From the NCBI RefSeq assembly GCF_000213175.1, contig NW_009799104.1, positions 3,612,974-3,676,973 of the forward strand: 64,000 nucleotides of DNA, in the 5' to 3' direction. A model generated the notes under the pieces. The model did no database searches. It was not told the DNA's origin and worked only from the letters and a program-made list of their open reading frames with translations. Of this stretch, positions 1 through 12,436 are shown one piece after another. Position numbers and translations under genes: made by a program. Positions within the stretch are counted from its first letter, which is position 1. Every line of letters starts with the position of its first letter. This stretch comes from Neurospora tetrasperma FGSC 2508 (taxonomy: Eukaryota; Ascomycota; Sordariomycetes; Sordariales; Sordariaceae).

Positions 1-3000
1 TCGTACGTTAGTTCGTTNTCCCTCCCCCCCCNCCCCCCCGGGATTGATTCGGCTCAACAAGGGACTGGGAAATCTGGAGGATAGGTATGAAATTCCCTGG
101 GGTGGTCGGGGTATGTATCTCGCGGATCGGCATACCGACCAACCAACATCGTCGCATCGCGCAGAAATTCATCCATGTTTTCCTCTGTCCACTATGTCGA
201 ACGAAACATCCACTTTGCCTCGTGCTACCAAGTAGACTAGACTTGTCAATCCTCCTCCCTCTTTTCTTGCTTGTAATAAAGGGTCCATCCATGGTGAGGA
301 TTAAGCGTAGAAAATCTTGAGAGGGTTTGTGGGTACCAGCGAGGGGGGCAGTCCAACCACTGAGCGCGAGTGCGTGCCTGGCACTAATGTAGTGTAGTGT
401 AGTGTACCGAGCGATGAGCAAAACTACCTAGCTAGCATTCAAGCGGCGGAAGATCGACCGAACAGTGGAAAGGGAAGGGAAGCTTGTTGTCGCGTGGACA
501 AGGCGGGTCGCTTGGGATTACCTTTTACAGTACATACTGCATATTTTGCGCCTGGCCTGGCGAGAATTACCTAGGTACCTGTGTTGTATGGTTTTCCTCG
601 CTGACTGAAATTGAACAATTGCAATTTCTTGGTCACGTTAAGTGTAGTTGTTCAGAAACTCCGGAACTCCGGAAAGGTGAGTATGTAGCACGCACGTGAG
701 TCGTGTAGAAGAAGATTATGAAAGCTTGGATGATGGATAACTGCAACTCCTTTTGTCCTTTTCTTATGGTACCAAAGTTTCGGTTCGGTATTTGCATCTT
801 GCATCACGGTGACGAGTTATACTCGCTACCATGTTTTGGGGAGACCAAAAGCCGGTGTTGGTACCTTGGCTTTGCTTTCTCTGGTAACGGCAACGGTAAT
901 GGCACGGACGAACACCGAATTCCAATTGGAGGCGCGGAAGCGAAAGCTTGGAGCCGAGCAAAAAAACTTCCGAGTTTCCGTTCGGTTGGACTCGTTGGCG
1001 GCGGTCATTGAGCTTCTTTAGTCGTGGCTTCTGATACGCTGAAAGTCCGAGAAAATGGTACATGACGCGGTACTTGTGGGATATCGCAACCGTGAACCGA
1101 ACACAACCGAGAATACCTACCTACCTACCTCTTCCCTATGTATGTAGCCGCGCATTAGCCTGTTTGTGACTTGAGCAGAGTTTTCCCTTATATTACCCCA
1201 GGTACTCGGGCTAATCGTCGCTTGTTGTTGTCGGCTAATGTCTAGGGCTTACCGACCCCGTAAAAGCGCTATTTGGAGGTGGGAAGAAAAATTCGGTAAC
1301 GAGATGAGAGAAGGGTTTCATAGTATTTGCAAGAGAGGCTGATAACGGGACCTAGTGTAGAGTTTTGGGTATAGCAAAATAGAGAAACAAAACTAGAGGT
1401 AGTAAGAATTTGAAGCAATTTCGAAGACCCTTCACTGTAGTATCCCTTGTTCGTCTTTTGCTTCCGTCCGTTGAAAAGCCCACAAACTTCCTGGCAGCCG
1501 TTCAATTACTGATGAGACACTCTATCCGTAGAGGTAGGCGAGTGTGACATGTATGATACATGTGCAGTACGTAGTGTATGTACTGCAGCTCAGTTCCTTG
1601 CTGCGGCCTGCTCAGTGATGGGAGGAAACGTACTAGCAAAACAGCGCACCAATTTCAAGAAGGGATGGATGTTAGTGCCATGAATTCGCCTAAAAATGGT
1701 CGCCGTACACCCCTCTTGGCAGAAAAACCATTACGTACTAGGGACGGGAATGTACAATTTACCCAGGTATACCCATTGGGCATGTAAGCGTTTCATTCGG
1801 CCACCTGCCATATTGCATTAATTGCCGGTGAAGCCTATGAAGGATACAGTAAAGTGCACGCGGAAGCACGAGGGGTTCGCCCCGGTTATAACAGCGTTGC
1901 GTTTGGGACGTCAAGTCGGCGACCAAATGAAGGATACCCAGGCCAGACCTTTCCCGGGGACCTGGTTTGCCGACGAAAGTGTTTCCTCTTCTGGTACATG
2001 CATGGAAGTGGAACGTCACACAAGGCCAAGTTGCGTGGGAGGTGGTGTGGGAGAGAGAGAGAGAGAGAGAGAGTGGGTGGCTGCAACGGGATGGCACAAC
2101 GGTCGGACGGGAGGTGACCGGGGTTTCAAGTTGCCAAAAAGCAAAGAAACTGAAGGGTCGTCTTTCAAATCAACGTCGCAGTGGTTTTGGAAGCCCTCGA
2201 TACATAGTTGGGAAGTCACCTGTATAACGCGGACGTTATGCCAATTGTTCCTCAATGACAGTCTCATAGGGGGGAGGCTTTGACGGTACCACATGCCTAA
2301 CACGGAGACAGTCCTCAGCTACGTAGCAAATGCCTGATGATATGGAAATTGCTACAAGATAGCTCGAGATAATGTGCAATCACGACTGCCAATGGATCTA
2401 GGTATAGTGCTCTGTGCTATAGCGTCGCAGTGTCGTACTTGTAATTATGGAGGAATGAGGGCCTGGTTCATGGAGGCTTCAGTTAGGGCTCACAATCCCC
2501 AAAACCACGAGTTGGGATGTCATGCCATGGTGGAGGATCCATCACGACGTTTGCGGGAAGGAAAAAAGGTGAAGGAACGTGGCTCACCCTAGTTGCGGAT
2601 ACTTGGCGTCAAAGGTTTTTAGCGTCCTGTCATTGAACAGACGATCTTATGGGCGTGTGAAAGTCCGCTGTTATGATTCGGTACAGATTGACGACGGGGA
2701 ACGAGGATGATCATTGTAGCACAGACCAAGATGGGAATTGATGGACGACGGCAGTTGAATGGAAAATGAACGGCGAAACCAAACTGCTGGTAAAACAGAA
2801 GAAGGGTCTGAGACCTCTTTTTGCGACCTCCAAGTGTTCTGTTGCATCCGACGCTGCGGTTGAGATTAAGGTCTGGATTGTCCGTTCGCCTGTGTTGCCC
2901 TTTTCGTGCACACACATCGGCACATGCCAGACGGCAGACAACAAACGGGATGGTCATTCAGGCACACCAATGATTTCTCAACTGTACCTTGCATCATTGT

Positions 3001-4461
3001 CCTGTTCCTGCTTCTGGTGGTCGTGGTGGTGGTTACGGAAAATAAAAATCTCCACCGAGGCCCGTCCCGGCGTTCGATGACATGTGATCATCAGCATCTT
3101 CGAAAACCGCCAAAAAGTAGAATGTGAAAATGCGCAGACACCAACGCAAGAAATGAAGAAGGGGAAAAAAAAAAGGTACGTACCGATGAAGAGGTCGCTA
3201 GTGTACAGCAATCTCCGTTCGCCAATCGCTTGAGGGGTTGAGCTAGCGGTATGTGGGGCAAGAGGGGCACCATCAAAAAGAGGAAAGGGCATCGCTGACC
3301 AATCTGGCACTCCCTGTCAGTCCTTGGCAGTCCTGACCGGCCAGTCAATTGTGCCTTTGGCAGCTGGATTGCTTCGCAGCTGCCCACGTGCTTGGCGGGA
3401 AAAACACCAAAGATGGTGAATCTCGGTCTCGTCCCACATTTTCGAGTCGTTTCGACATTCACGCTTCCCCCATTCATCCTGCCTGCGCCAACTAGACCAT
3501 CCCACATTGGGAAACACAGTCCACCTTCTTTACAGAATCCACAACCATGCGGGTCGCGATAATGCGAGTCAGCATCCGCCATCTTCCCTCAGACAAACAT
3601 GTTTGGTCGCCTTTTTTGCGGTGGACCAAGGCAAGCAGATGATCCCCCTGGCGATTACAGACATCATCGCCAAAACAAACTCGACATGAACTGTCAACAA
3701 TCAACAGTCGGCCAGACCTTTGCGCTTTGACTGCCGGTAACCGAGTCCGACCCTACATCCGGCAGGTCCTGCAATGAGCCTCAGGGGAAAACGGTTTCTA
3801 GGTATCCAAAGACGGTAGGTGTCTTTCGTTGCGACGGTATGGTGGCTAAATCAACTGAAGAAGACGACCTCAATGAGAGCCTACGCTGATCGGCATACAA
3901 AACAGACTCCACCAATGTCCCACATTTTAAGTAACACCACTACGGCCCATTCCCCTGTTACTATGTATAATACCGCAGACATGGCTCCCTATACACTACA
4001 ATCGCGTAGCTCTTTGGGGAATTCTCGACAAGGTCAAAGACAAGGTCCTCAAACCAACCCTGCCTCCTGCAGAACACCCCTGGGACAATGGGGCTCTAAT
4101 CGGTAGAGTCTCCTCTCTGGGGGCGACCCCCCGTCCGTCCTTGAAAGGCTGCTTGGTTCTGGGGCAGAGTCGAGAACATCTTTAATCCTGTGGCTCCTCT
4201 GTCCCTAAGAGGTCCCACAGTCTCGCCTTCTTGCTCTTCTTTCAGGTTTAGGTGTGCTGTCTGTGTCTTCAACTCCGTCGTTCGTTATCTGATCCATACG
4301 CCAAAACGCCGTTCATATACTCCGCTCGAATATCAAAAATCCGGCCTGTGTCCGGGTTTCCGAATATCTTCATCCCGAGAACGACGTCGACGACTGTGTG
4401 GCCGAAACTACCAAAAACACCAAAGGGTTAGAGCATGTGTCAGTAGAGGGCCATCCTAATC
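1..4461. other. Intergenic region, no supportable gene
   Basis: About 4.4 kb with only short, overlapping open frames on both strands and no recognisable domain. It contains two ambiguous bases near the left edge inside a C-run, CCTA runs near 1110-1130, a GA microsatellite at 2050-2073 and a small pair of inverted repeats at 1547-1586. The right part would include the 5' leader and promoter of the receptor gene that starts at 4462. Nothing else can be supported. Confidence 0.6.
2050..2073. repeat. (GA)n microsatellite
   Basis: A clean GA dinucleotide run of about 12 units in intergenic DNA. It makes the overlapping short open frames here unreliable. Confidence 0.95.
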
Positions 4462-6290
4462 ATGGGATCCATCCGAACCACAGTTGCCATTCTTGGCCTG
4501 TGCCTATTCTTGTTCTTCACCAATGTCGCCTCTGCCGAACAAGTCATCGAGGCGCCACCAGTCAATCTCACGGAGGCCTTGGGGAGCTTGCCACATTGCG
4601 CTGTAAGAATACCGACACCAACGCCATGAGCACCAAGCACCAACATACCTAGTCACCCACTTCGACTATACTATATCTGGTCATCCAACCGTCGAAACCC
4701 AACTTCACCGAGCCCACATCGACATGCGTGGCGAGAATCACAAGCTGAACAGTGTCTTTTCCATATAGCTCAATTGCCTCGTCAACACCGTCACCACCGT
4801 AGGGACATGCGGCACTCTGTTAAACCCCAACCTGGCCGACTGTGTGTGTCACAGTCAGGAAATCAACGACCTTTCGGCCGCGTGTATCCATGGGGCTTGC
4901 ACTATCAAGGAATCTCTTAGTGAGCACCTCCAATGAATCAACTGCTGGAGTGAAGCTAACCCTCCCTCGAAGCCGCCAAGAACATCACCTCCCACCTCTG
5001 CCACGAGCCCATCAGGAAGAACACCACCATCGTTCCCGTCCTTGCCGTGTTCCTCGGCCTTGCCCTATTCGCGGTCGTTCTGCGGGTGCTTGCCCGTGTG
5101 TTGACCAGGGCTTATTTCTGGTGGGATGATTTGTGCAACCTTTTCGCCTTTTGCGGTTGCATTGGTTTCAGCTCTCTCAACTTCAGATCGATCGACCATG
5201 GCTACGGACTTGATATTTGGTATGTCAAGTTTGACGACGTCACTACAATCTTGAGGGTAGGTCTAAGCTCGGCTCTTTTGGTGTACTTTTGCCTCGGATG
5301 TATCACTAACAGCGAGCGTTACAGTTATTCTACGCCAACATGTTGCTGTACACGGTCTCCCGCTTTTTTGTCCGGGCCTCCATCATTCTCTTCTACCTCC
5401 GCGTATTTCCCAAGGACAACAAGGTCAGCCGCATTCTTACCTACACCATGGCCTTCAACGTCGTCTACAACTTCAGCTTCTTGTGCGCCGTCATTTTTCA
5501 ATGCACCCCCATCAATAATTTTTGGTTGTCTTGGTCGGGAGAGAGCCAAGGTCACTGTGGAAACGTGCAGGCACTTGTCTGGTCCGCTGCGGGTACGGGT
5601 ATCGCCTTTGATATTTGGTTGCTTGTCTTGCCGTTCCCTCAGTTGTTTGCTCTCAATCTCCACTGGAAGAAGAAGGTTATGGGCTGTGTGATGTTCAGCG
5701 TTGGTGCTTCGTAAGTTACTACAGAACCGTCTGCTTTTTATTGTACAGGTTACTAACTTTGTTGTGCGCAGTGTCATGATCATCAGTTTGATCCGACTCA
5801 AGACCATTCCCCATTTCGCAAAGGCCGAGAACCCAACCAGTACGTTCCACCACAACTACACCCGGATTACCCAAGCACGTCGGATGAATCACTACTAACA
5901 CATAAAATAACAGGGGACATTGCCGATCTTTGCATTTGGTCTGGCGTCGAAATCGATGTCGGTGTCATCACCCCCTGCCTTCCCAGCTTACGACTGCTGT
6001 TCCGCAAGCTGCTCCCCAGCATCCTCGGGACAACCAACAAGTACGAGCTCGAGCCCGTGTCAGCCAGCGCCAGCACCGCCATGAACAAGAGTCTTGCCAG
6101 CAAGAGCAAACCTACATTCCACGAGTCTACCAAGACGACAATGGACCACGGCCACGACGGGTCGTCGATAGGGACCAAGTGTACGCATGATGATGATCAC
6201 TCGCAGTTGCATGGTGCAAGCTGTGAGAGCATTACCGAGCTGGTTACCGACTCGGATGGGGATTTCAAGAAGATGGGGTCCAAAGTATGA
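4462..6290 (+). CDS. Pth11-like CFEM-domain G-protein-coupled receptor
   Basis: Six exons joined by frame and splice sites: 4462-4602, 4769-4919, 4973-5256, 5325-5710, 5772-5839, 5914-6290, giving 468 aa. A signal peptide (residues 1 to about 25, ending VASA) precedes a CFEM domain (about 43-115) with eight cysteines, including HCALNC, DCVC and GAC. Seven hydrophobic segments follow (from about residue 120 to 375), then a polar cytoplasmic tail of about 110 residues rich in Ser, Lys and His. CFEM plus seven TM segments is the architecture of Pth11-class receptors, known from Magnaporthe for sensing surfaces and hydrophobic cues at the plasma membrane. Introns carry clear signals, for example GCTAAC before the exon 3 acceptor. 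Ligand and downstream G protein cannot be told from sequence. The family is secure; exact exon edges are hand-built. Confidence 0.9.
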
Positions 6291-6443
6291 CACTTGTCTA
6301 CACGAAAGAAGTGCTGTCAAAGCGGGATTTGCTTGGGATTTTTTTCTTGGTTTCTTTTGTTCTTTTTCTTTTCTCTTCGTTTCTTTGAGTTCTGGATACA
6401 GTAATACCCGAACTGGAACAGCAGACCTGGTTGCACACAACAG

Positions 6444-6444
<1 letters not shown>

Positions 6445-6476
<32 letters not shown>
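6445..6476. repeat. (CA)16 microsatellite
   Basis: An uninterrupted CA dinucleotide run of about 16 units, 155 bp past the receptor stop codon, so possibly within its 3' UTR. Confidence 0.95.
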
Positions 6477-6480
<4 letters not shown>

Positions 6481-6583
6481 TTCTTTGCGTTCCTCGTTTA
6501 TGGAAAAGGCGGCAAGAAAAGCTGAAGCTGGAGCCAACGCACGTCTCATGACATAAATTTCGTGTACGTCTATTATATGGGTT

Positions 6584-6602
6584 GATGGATGGATGGATGG
6601 AT
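6584..6602. repeat. (GATG)n tetranucleotide repeat
   Basis: Four and three-quarter GATG units in intergenic DNA. Confidence 0.85.
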
Positions 6603-7530
6603 AGATGGGCATTATGGAATTGACATTGGAGGAATACCAAGGGACGACTGAAAGAAGAAGGGATGGGAAGCGATGGGATGGACGAGAAATCCGAGGCTAC
6701 CTAGGAGGCAAGGAAGGAAGATACATGCATGGATACCAGACCTGCTAGGAATGAAGTGGAACATTTATACGTCATTTTACTTGAATTGACGGACTATTAC
6801 CATCAGTTCACGACAGATCAAATTGAAAGATTCATATATCTGTGGTATGGAATCGGTTTCTGGACTCAACTGTCTCTTCGGTAAAATATAAATAATTTTT
6901 TCAGCGGTCACATCGATGTCTGTATTGTCTGAGTTGGAGGATTCAGGTGTGTGCTGTATATGGTATTTAGTGGCAATTTTTCGGAGGAGCAATCCGCAAT
7001 GTCCGCAAAGGTAGATAGGTAGGTATTAACAGCCTCATCTAACCTCCGGTCCAATCCGTTCCGAAAACCCAGAGGAAAATCAAGGACTTAAAGAGGCAGA
7101 GGTAGGTACCTAGGTAAGTCGCGTCTCCTTGACTAGAGGTATAGTAGTCCCTGACTCCTCCCCGTCCTGACCTCCAGTGAGGACAGTCAGCGATGGAATC
7201 CCGCCCCCTTCTTTACTACCTCTACTTAGGTAGTCTTCCCAGCTGAGTCAAAATGTCAAAATGTCAAAAAGTTAAAAAGTGGTCGGGTGTGTCCAGGTGT
7301 TTGCTCGACTGGGTTGATTTGTTACGGCAACTGGAAAATGGCGTGCGCCGAAGTGATTAGATCTAGGACCAGTGTTGACTTGACTTGTCAGTTATTGTTG
7401 TTGTTGTGGTTGAAGCCATCACCAGTTCTTGGCATTCTCTTTTGGCACAAGTGGATACGATTAACCAATGGCTTGTACCCTGTAGTGTACATATATAAGT
7501 CGGACTTTGTTTGTCCTCCTTGTCCCGAGT

Positions 7531-7556
7531 TCTCTCTCTCTCTGTCTCTCTCTCTC
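7531..7556. repeat. (TC)n microsatellite
   Basis: A TC run with one G interruption in intergenic DNA. Confidence 0.85.
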
Positions 7557-8627
7557 AAGCAATAATTAACACTTTAACTACTACTACGTCGTTCATCGTG
7601 ATTACTTCCGCATGGTTGGTTCAACAGCTGTCACACTGTCACGGAATGGCCCGGGATTAAGGGAAAGGGACCGCGGCCTCTGAAGTCCGGATCCGGGTCC
7701 GGTGGAAAGTGGATTAATCGGACGGGCGCCAAGCAGGACGCCAAGCCCGAGGAGAGTGGTGGTATATGACGGATAGGTAGGTATTCTACACTTTCCTTCT
7801 TCCCTCGACGCCGTCCCGCTATCTGCTCCTTCCTTTTCTATCATCGGTGCGAGATTACCTCTATGAGTGGTTTTCCCGCTCGCAATTCTTTTCCATTTCT
7901 TTCTTTTTGCTCTTGTACCGACGTGCGTGCACTTCAATACTTTACTTGGTATACTAGTGAGTAGTGACAGCGAAGAAATCGGTTAGGATCGAGTCAGTGT
8001 CAACACTCTTCTTGGTTCCCTCTTCCACTTTGCCCAATCATCGACGCCTTCCACTTGATTATGGTCAGTTCGACTACAGATTTGCATCTTATGGGCATTG
8101 GATGGTGATAATGTTGTTGTTGTTGTTGTCGTCATTGACTCTATCCCAACATCGTTGCGGAATTCGTCCCAAATCATCATCATTGCCAACGGCCCCTCTC
8201 CCTGCACCCACCCGGAATCCGAACCCCCAAACTTCGGCATGCCAAAGCCCAGCAATTATGATCGCCATGAGGTCTAAAATCCGAGTCAAACACCGTGACG
8301 GCAGACAGAAGAAGCTACCGAAGCTAGCAAGACGATCAACAACCATCGACCTATAGTAGACTTGAGCAGCCCCAGACTTCCCCGCAAAGCCAAAATAGCA
8401 AGCGCTGTGAGTGGTCCAAGATGTGATGCCACCCCTCCGTCCGATCTCGTGAATGGCTTCCGGGACCCGCGGGTGCGGGGAAAGATGGTCTAGAAATGTC
8501 GGTGGGAGGGATGATATAACAACGATTGGATTCCCAGATGGTCGGGACCTTGAACTCCTTCTTGTCACTCTAAATAACCCAAGATAGATTCACTACCTTT
8601 CACAAAGCAAGCAACCACCAGACCACA

Positions 8628-10389
8628 ATGACAGAAAACCAACAACCCCGTCCCTTCAACAAAGCAAGTCTACCACTCCCAACCCCCTTACATATCTACC
8701 TACCTACTTATCTTATCTAACAGACATCAAGATCTACATAATAGGCGCCGGCCCCTCCGGCCTTCTCCTTGCCCTGCTCCTCTCCCGCCACGGGCGTTCC
8801 CCTTCCTCCCCCTTCGGATCACCCGGCGGCGGCGGCGGTATCCCCGTAACCATCCTCGAAGCCTCCCACCAACTCGATTCCCGCCCGCGCGCCGCCCACT
8901 ACGGCACAGCATGCATTCCCGACCTCATTCGCGCAGGCATCATTGACAAGATCCGTGATCGTGGATTTGTCCTGTCGACCATGACGTGGAGGAAGCCAAG
9001 GACTTTTGAAGAAGTGGGCGGGTTTGAGTCCAGTGGGTTGAGGGGTGTTTCGCTAGATGGGCTGGAGGGAGTTCCGGAGGGGGTGTGGGGGTTGGGTGGA
9101 GGAACTGCTAAAAAAGGGAAAGGAAAAGGAAAAGGAAAAGGAGAAGGAGAAGGAGAAGGAGAAGGAGAAAAAGGAGAAGATATGAGGACGCATTGTCTTG
9201 TCTTGCAAGATTTGTTGGAGGTGATGCTTGAGGAGTGTGTGGAACGGGGGGTGGAGGTGTGCTGGAGGCATAGGGTTGTGGGGGTTGGGCATACGGGACT
9301 TTCTTCAGGGAATAGGGATGGGGGAAAGGATGGGGAAGAAGGGAAGGGAGAGGCAAAAGGGGAGGAAAAGGGGGAGGAAAAGGGGGCTTGGGTTGAGGTT
9401 GAGGTTACGGGGGAGGATGGTGAAGTCAAGGAGAGGAAGAGGTTTGGTGGGGAGGGATGTATCGTGGTGGGCGCGGATGGAGCGAATAGTGCGGTTAGAA
9501 AGGGATTATTTGGGGATGAGTTTCCGGGGTTTACGTGGGATCGGACGATTATTGCTACGAATGTGAGTTTCAAACCCGTTGCTCAGAAAGAATAGATGGA
9601 AGGAGTGCAGACAGTTCGAGATGTAAATAAAGAAGGCCAACATAGCAATTACTAACATACGTGAACAGACATACTACGACTTTGACAAATTCGGCTGGTC
9701 CGACGCCAACTTCATCATCGACCCCGATAACTTTTTCGTGCGTCTTCCCCCATCACTCCCTCCATCTCCCTCTCATCACTAACCTCTTCCACCTCTGGAA
9801 ATAAACACAGATGGCAGCCCGCATCTCCCCCTCCACCCCCTCCCACCCCGCCCTCTACCGCATCACCTACGCCGAAGTCCCCAACCTCACCCACGCCCAA
9901 TACCTCTCCCGCCAACCCTTCAAATTCCAATCCATCCTCCCCGGCTCGCCCACCCCAGACCAATACCAACTCCTCACCCTCTCTCCGTACCGGATGCACC
10001 AACGCTGCGCGCCCTCCTTCCGCGTTGGCCGTGTGCTCCTAGTAGCAGACGCTGCCCACCTGTGCAACCCGTGGGGCGGCCTGGGTATAACAGGCGGGTT
10101 CGTCGATGTAGGCGGGCTGTATGATTGTCTGGCGGGGATCTGGGATGACAAGGCGGATGAGGAGGAGATGTTGGAGCTGTATAGTGAGAAGAGGATGGAG
10201 AAGTGGAAGACGATTATTGACCCGGTGAGTCAGGAGAACTTTAGGAGGGTGAGTGGGCAGCTTGCGTTGGAAAAGGATGAGTTTTTGGGGGCGTTGAGAG
10301 AGGTGAAGGGGGATGAAAAGGGGGTGAGGGACGTGTTGTTGGGGATGATGGCGGTTAGGTATGATTTTACGGGGCATTATAGGCGGTGA
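8628..10389 (+). CDS. FAD-dependent monooxygenase (PHBH/aromatic hydroxylase fold)
   Basis: Four exons (8628-8667, 8724-9562, 9669-9737, 9811-10389) give 508 aa. The dinucleotide-binding motif GAGPSG lies at residues 21-26, the second FAD-binding motif (GADGANSAVR) at about 263-272, and the GD-type motif appears as ADAAHLCNPWGG at about 395, with Ala where Gly is usual. This set defines class A flavoprotein monooxygenases, which use NAD(P)H and O2 to hydroxylate aromatic or similar substrates; the substrate is unknown. Residues about 141-166 are a low-complexity GK/GE run coded by a GGAAAA/GGAGAA repeat, and further Gly/Glu-rich stretches interrupt the middle of the domain. The gene changes abruptly from C-rich to G-rich coding sequence at about 8985. 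Intron 1 uses the donor AA|GTCTAC, which keeps frame; the overlapping GCAAGT donor would not. It converges on the GH7 gene. Confidence 0.85.
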
Positions 10390-10930
10390 GGCACTGGAAG
10401 AAGAAAGGGGTGGAATGGATGGGGTTGAGTGTGGTTTAGGCTTTTGGTCGAGTGAAGCTCGGCAATTGGGAAGATTGGACAATGGGAAGAAACGGACCAA
10501 GAATGATGCTGAGAATTTCGGGAGATGGGATTTTGTCGGGGAATTGGTCGCGGCAGCTGAGTAGCAATACCGAAGACATTGAGAGGTCATTGCTCAGGAA
10601 GTGGATATTTTTATCGCACAATGCTTCATGACACTCACAGATTGCTCGACCAGACAATCTCCAACCTTGTCAGCTTCCCCCCTCTGAAATCCTCCCCCAA
10701 CAAACTTTGCTTCAGTCCCGCTCCTTCTGTCGTCAAAAACTTACATCCGCGCAATGTAATCGAGTGTCTATTTAGAGTTCTGATCCCGGAGACATCTTTT
10801 TGAATTGCTACTAATTTTATGCCCACGAACAGAAGCTTCTTCTCCAATGCGATTTGTATCCAAGAAACCTTATATACATCCTTTTACACAACAAACAACA
10901 ACCACACCACCCACCAAGTTTTCTTTCAGT
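10390..10930. other. Convergent intergenic spacer
   Basis: 540 bp between two genes that converge, so both 3' ends lie here. No other feature is visible. Confidence 0.6.
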
Positions 10931-12322
10931 TCAAGCACTCAACCCCTTCGCAACCCGTCTAACACCATACTTCCCCGCAGAAGCATACGTGCTACCCATC
11001 TCTCCCCACTTGATATTCGAAAATGTCACCCGCGCATCCGGCTTCTTCTGCAAAATCAGCTTCGGATCGCCCTCGGTCGCACTACACGGTCCACTGTCCC
11101 CGGCATCCAACCAATTCATGAAACCGCTCTCATCCGCCCAGATACTAAAGATCAGCACCATGCCCCTTCCCATCGCCTCGCCCATGGTCTTGAGTCCCCC
11201 GCGCTGCATCGTCCACGAAGAAGTCTTTTCGCAGAACTGCGTACTAACTGAATCCGTCGATTTCCCGTCTACGGTGATTGCCGCGTTCTTGATCAGTTTT
11301 CCATTCTGATACCACAATCGGCGGATCTCCACCAACACGCCGTCTTCGCGGCCATTGTCAGTCAGGAATTGTGTGGTGACGGTGAATTTCTGGGTGGTGT
11401 CGATGGTTTTGGCAGGAGGAGCAAGGCCGTAGAAATCGTGGACTCCCTTCTGGTATTCGTTGTAAGTGCATCCCCACTGGTCGCAGACGCCCTGGGACTG
11501 GCCGCACTCGGTGTCTCCCGTGCACTTGTAGACGCGCTCAATGGAGCAGGGGTGCGGGGTGAAGGACTTTGCGCGGGCGTTGGCTTCGAAGATGTCCATT
11601 TCGTTGCAGCACGCGCCGTGGGTTTTGTTGATGTTTGCCTGGAATGGAACCGCGTTAGCACTTACCCACGCAGGTAGAAGTAGAAGGAACGGAAGACAGG
11701 ATTGGAGACAAACCTCGCCATTGATAAAATCCAACTTGGGACACTGCGCATCGCAATACCCCGTACCATACTCCGCTCCTGCAGCATTGAGTTCCCCCCG
11801 TCCACCATCCATCAACATCTCGCTCAAGTAAAACGCCCCGTTCATGCCACAAGGCAAGTTACTAACGTCCACATCGAAGGAAATCTCCTTCCCCAGCAAC
11901 TTCACAGCTTCATAGTTCTTGCCGTCCTCAGCAACGAGATAAGTACGCGGCGAACTCGTCTTGTATTGTCCTGGGTTCGACGGGTCAGACACCCACTGGT
12001 TCAGCGTCAGGGCGTCTCCTTCGGTCTTGACTCCCAAAGAAGCATAGTCGACGCCTTCGAGAGCGCAGTTGGCTGCGCAGGTGGCGGCGTCGGGGCAGAG
12101 AGGACCGCCGACGGTGCAAGCGGTCGATGGGTCACCGATCTTGTGCAGAGGACGTTGAAAGGCGTCGAGGACGATGGAGGTTGAGACGGTTTGGCACCCG
12201 CCGGAGAGGGTGCAGCGCTTGGTGGGCAGTTTGGGGTGGGATTCGGGGGTGAGGGTGCCGATTTGTTGGGCGGAGACGAGGGAGGCGGTTAGGCCGGTCA
12301 AAAAGGCGAGCTTGTGAACCAT
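10931..12322 (-). CDS. gh7-1: Secreted GH7 family cellulase (endoglucanase-like), no cellulose-binding module
   Basis: Two exons (12322-11714 and 11638-10931) give 438 aa. A signal peptide (about 1-18, ending LVSA) precedes a GH7 domain covering the rest. Family landmarks include SFDVDVSNLPCGMNGA, YGTGYCDAQCP and the catalytic block CCNEMDIFEAN, where the first Glu is the nucleophile, Asp assists and the last Glu is the acid/base. FTPHPC and VTFSNIKWG follow. GH7 enzymes cleave beta-1,4-glucan with retention. The loop between FINGE and the catalytic block is short, as in endoglucanases, whereas cellobiohydrolases have longer tunnel loops; this is inference. There is no linker or CBM1; the protein ends with a short basic tail. 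The 75-nt intron is a multiple of three without stops. The symbol is recalled from Neurospora and unchecked. CLR/XLR-type induction is likely from family knowledge only. Confidence 0.9.
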   Translation of the reverse strand: MVHKLAFLTGLTASLVSAQQIGTLTPESHPKLPTKRCTLSGGCQTVSTSIVLDAFQRPLHKIGDPSTACTVGGPLCPDAATCAANCALEGVDYASLGVKTEGDALTLNQWVSDPSNPGQYKTSSPRTYLVAEDGKNYEAVKLLGKEISFDVDVSNLPCGMNGAFYLSEMLMDGGRGELNAAGAEYGTGYCDAQCPKLDFINGEVCLQSCLPFLLLLPAWVSANAVPFQANINKTHGACCNEMDIFEANARAKSFTPHPCSIERVYKCTGDTECGQSQGVCDQWGCTYNEYQKGVHDFYGLAPPAKTIDTTQKFTVTTQFLTDNGREDGVLVEIRRLWYQNGKLIKNAAITVDGKSTDSVSTQFCEKTSSWTMQRGGLKTMGEAMGRGMVLIFSIWADESGFMNWLDAGDSGPCSATEGDPKLILQKKPDARVTFSNIKWGEMGSTYASAGKYGVRRVAKGLSA

Positions 12323-12426
12323 CTTGGGCGTCTGTCTGAAGGCCTAGGTAATGACGCTTAGATGACACCGATGGAATGGATGCAGCCGGGTGGTGAAGTG
12401 TATAGATGCCATGGTGGATGACTGAT

Positions 12427-12436
12427 GATATATATC
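12427..12436 (-). promoter_or_regulatory. Candidate TATA box of the GH7 gene
   Basis: GATATATATC (self-complementary) lies 105-114 bp upstream of the GH7 start codon, a plausible distance for a TATA element. It is the only such element near the start. Assignment is by position only. Confidence 0.4.

Larger units (their letters stand above)
6291..8627. other. Intergenic region with microsatellites
   Basis: About 2.3 kb between the receptor and the FAD monooxygenase. It holds the receptor 3' flank, a CA run, a GATG run, a TC run, a GTT run near 8111-8129 and TAGG/CCTA tracts near 7010-7025 and 7100-7120. Open frames of up to 159 codons occur on both strands but overlap each other, show no domain and are judged spurious. 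Confidence 0.6.

Noticed and set aside
3091-3582. 163-codon open frame on the minus strand
   Set aside because: No recognisable domain and no conserved-looking blocks; overlaps frames on the other strand.
8089-8568. 159-codon open frame on the minus strand
   Set aside because: It includes a poly-Asn stretch from the GTT microsatellite and overlaps other open frames; no domain.
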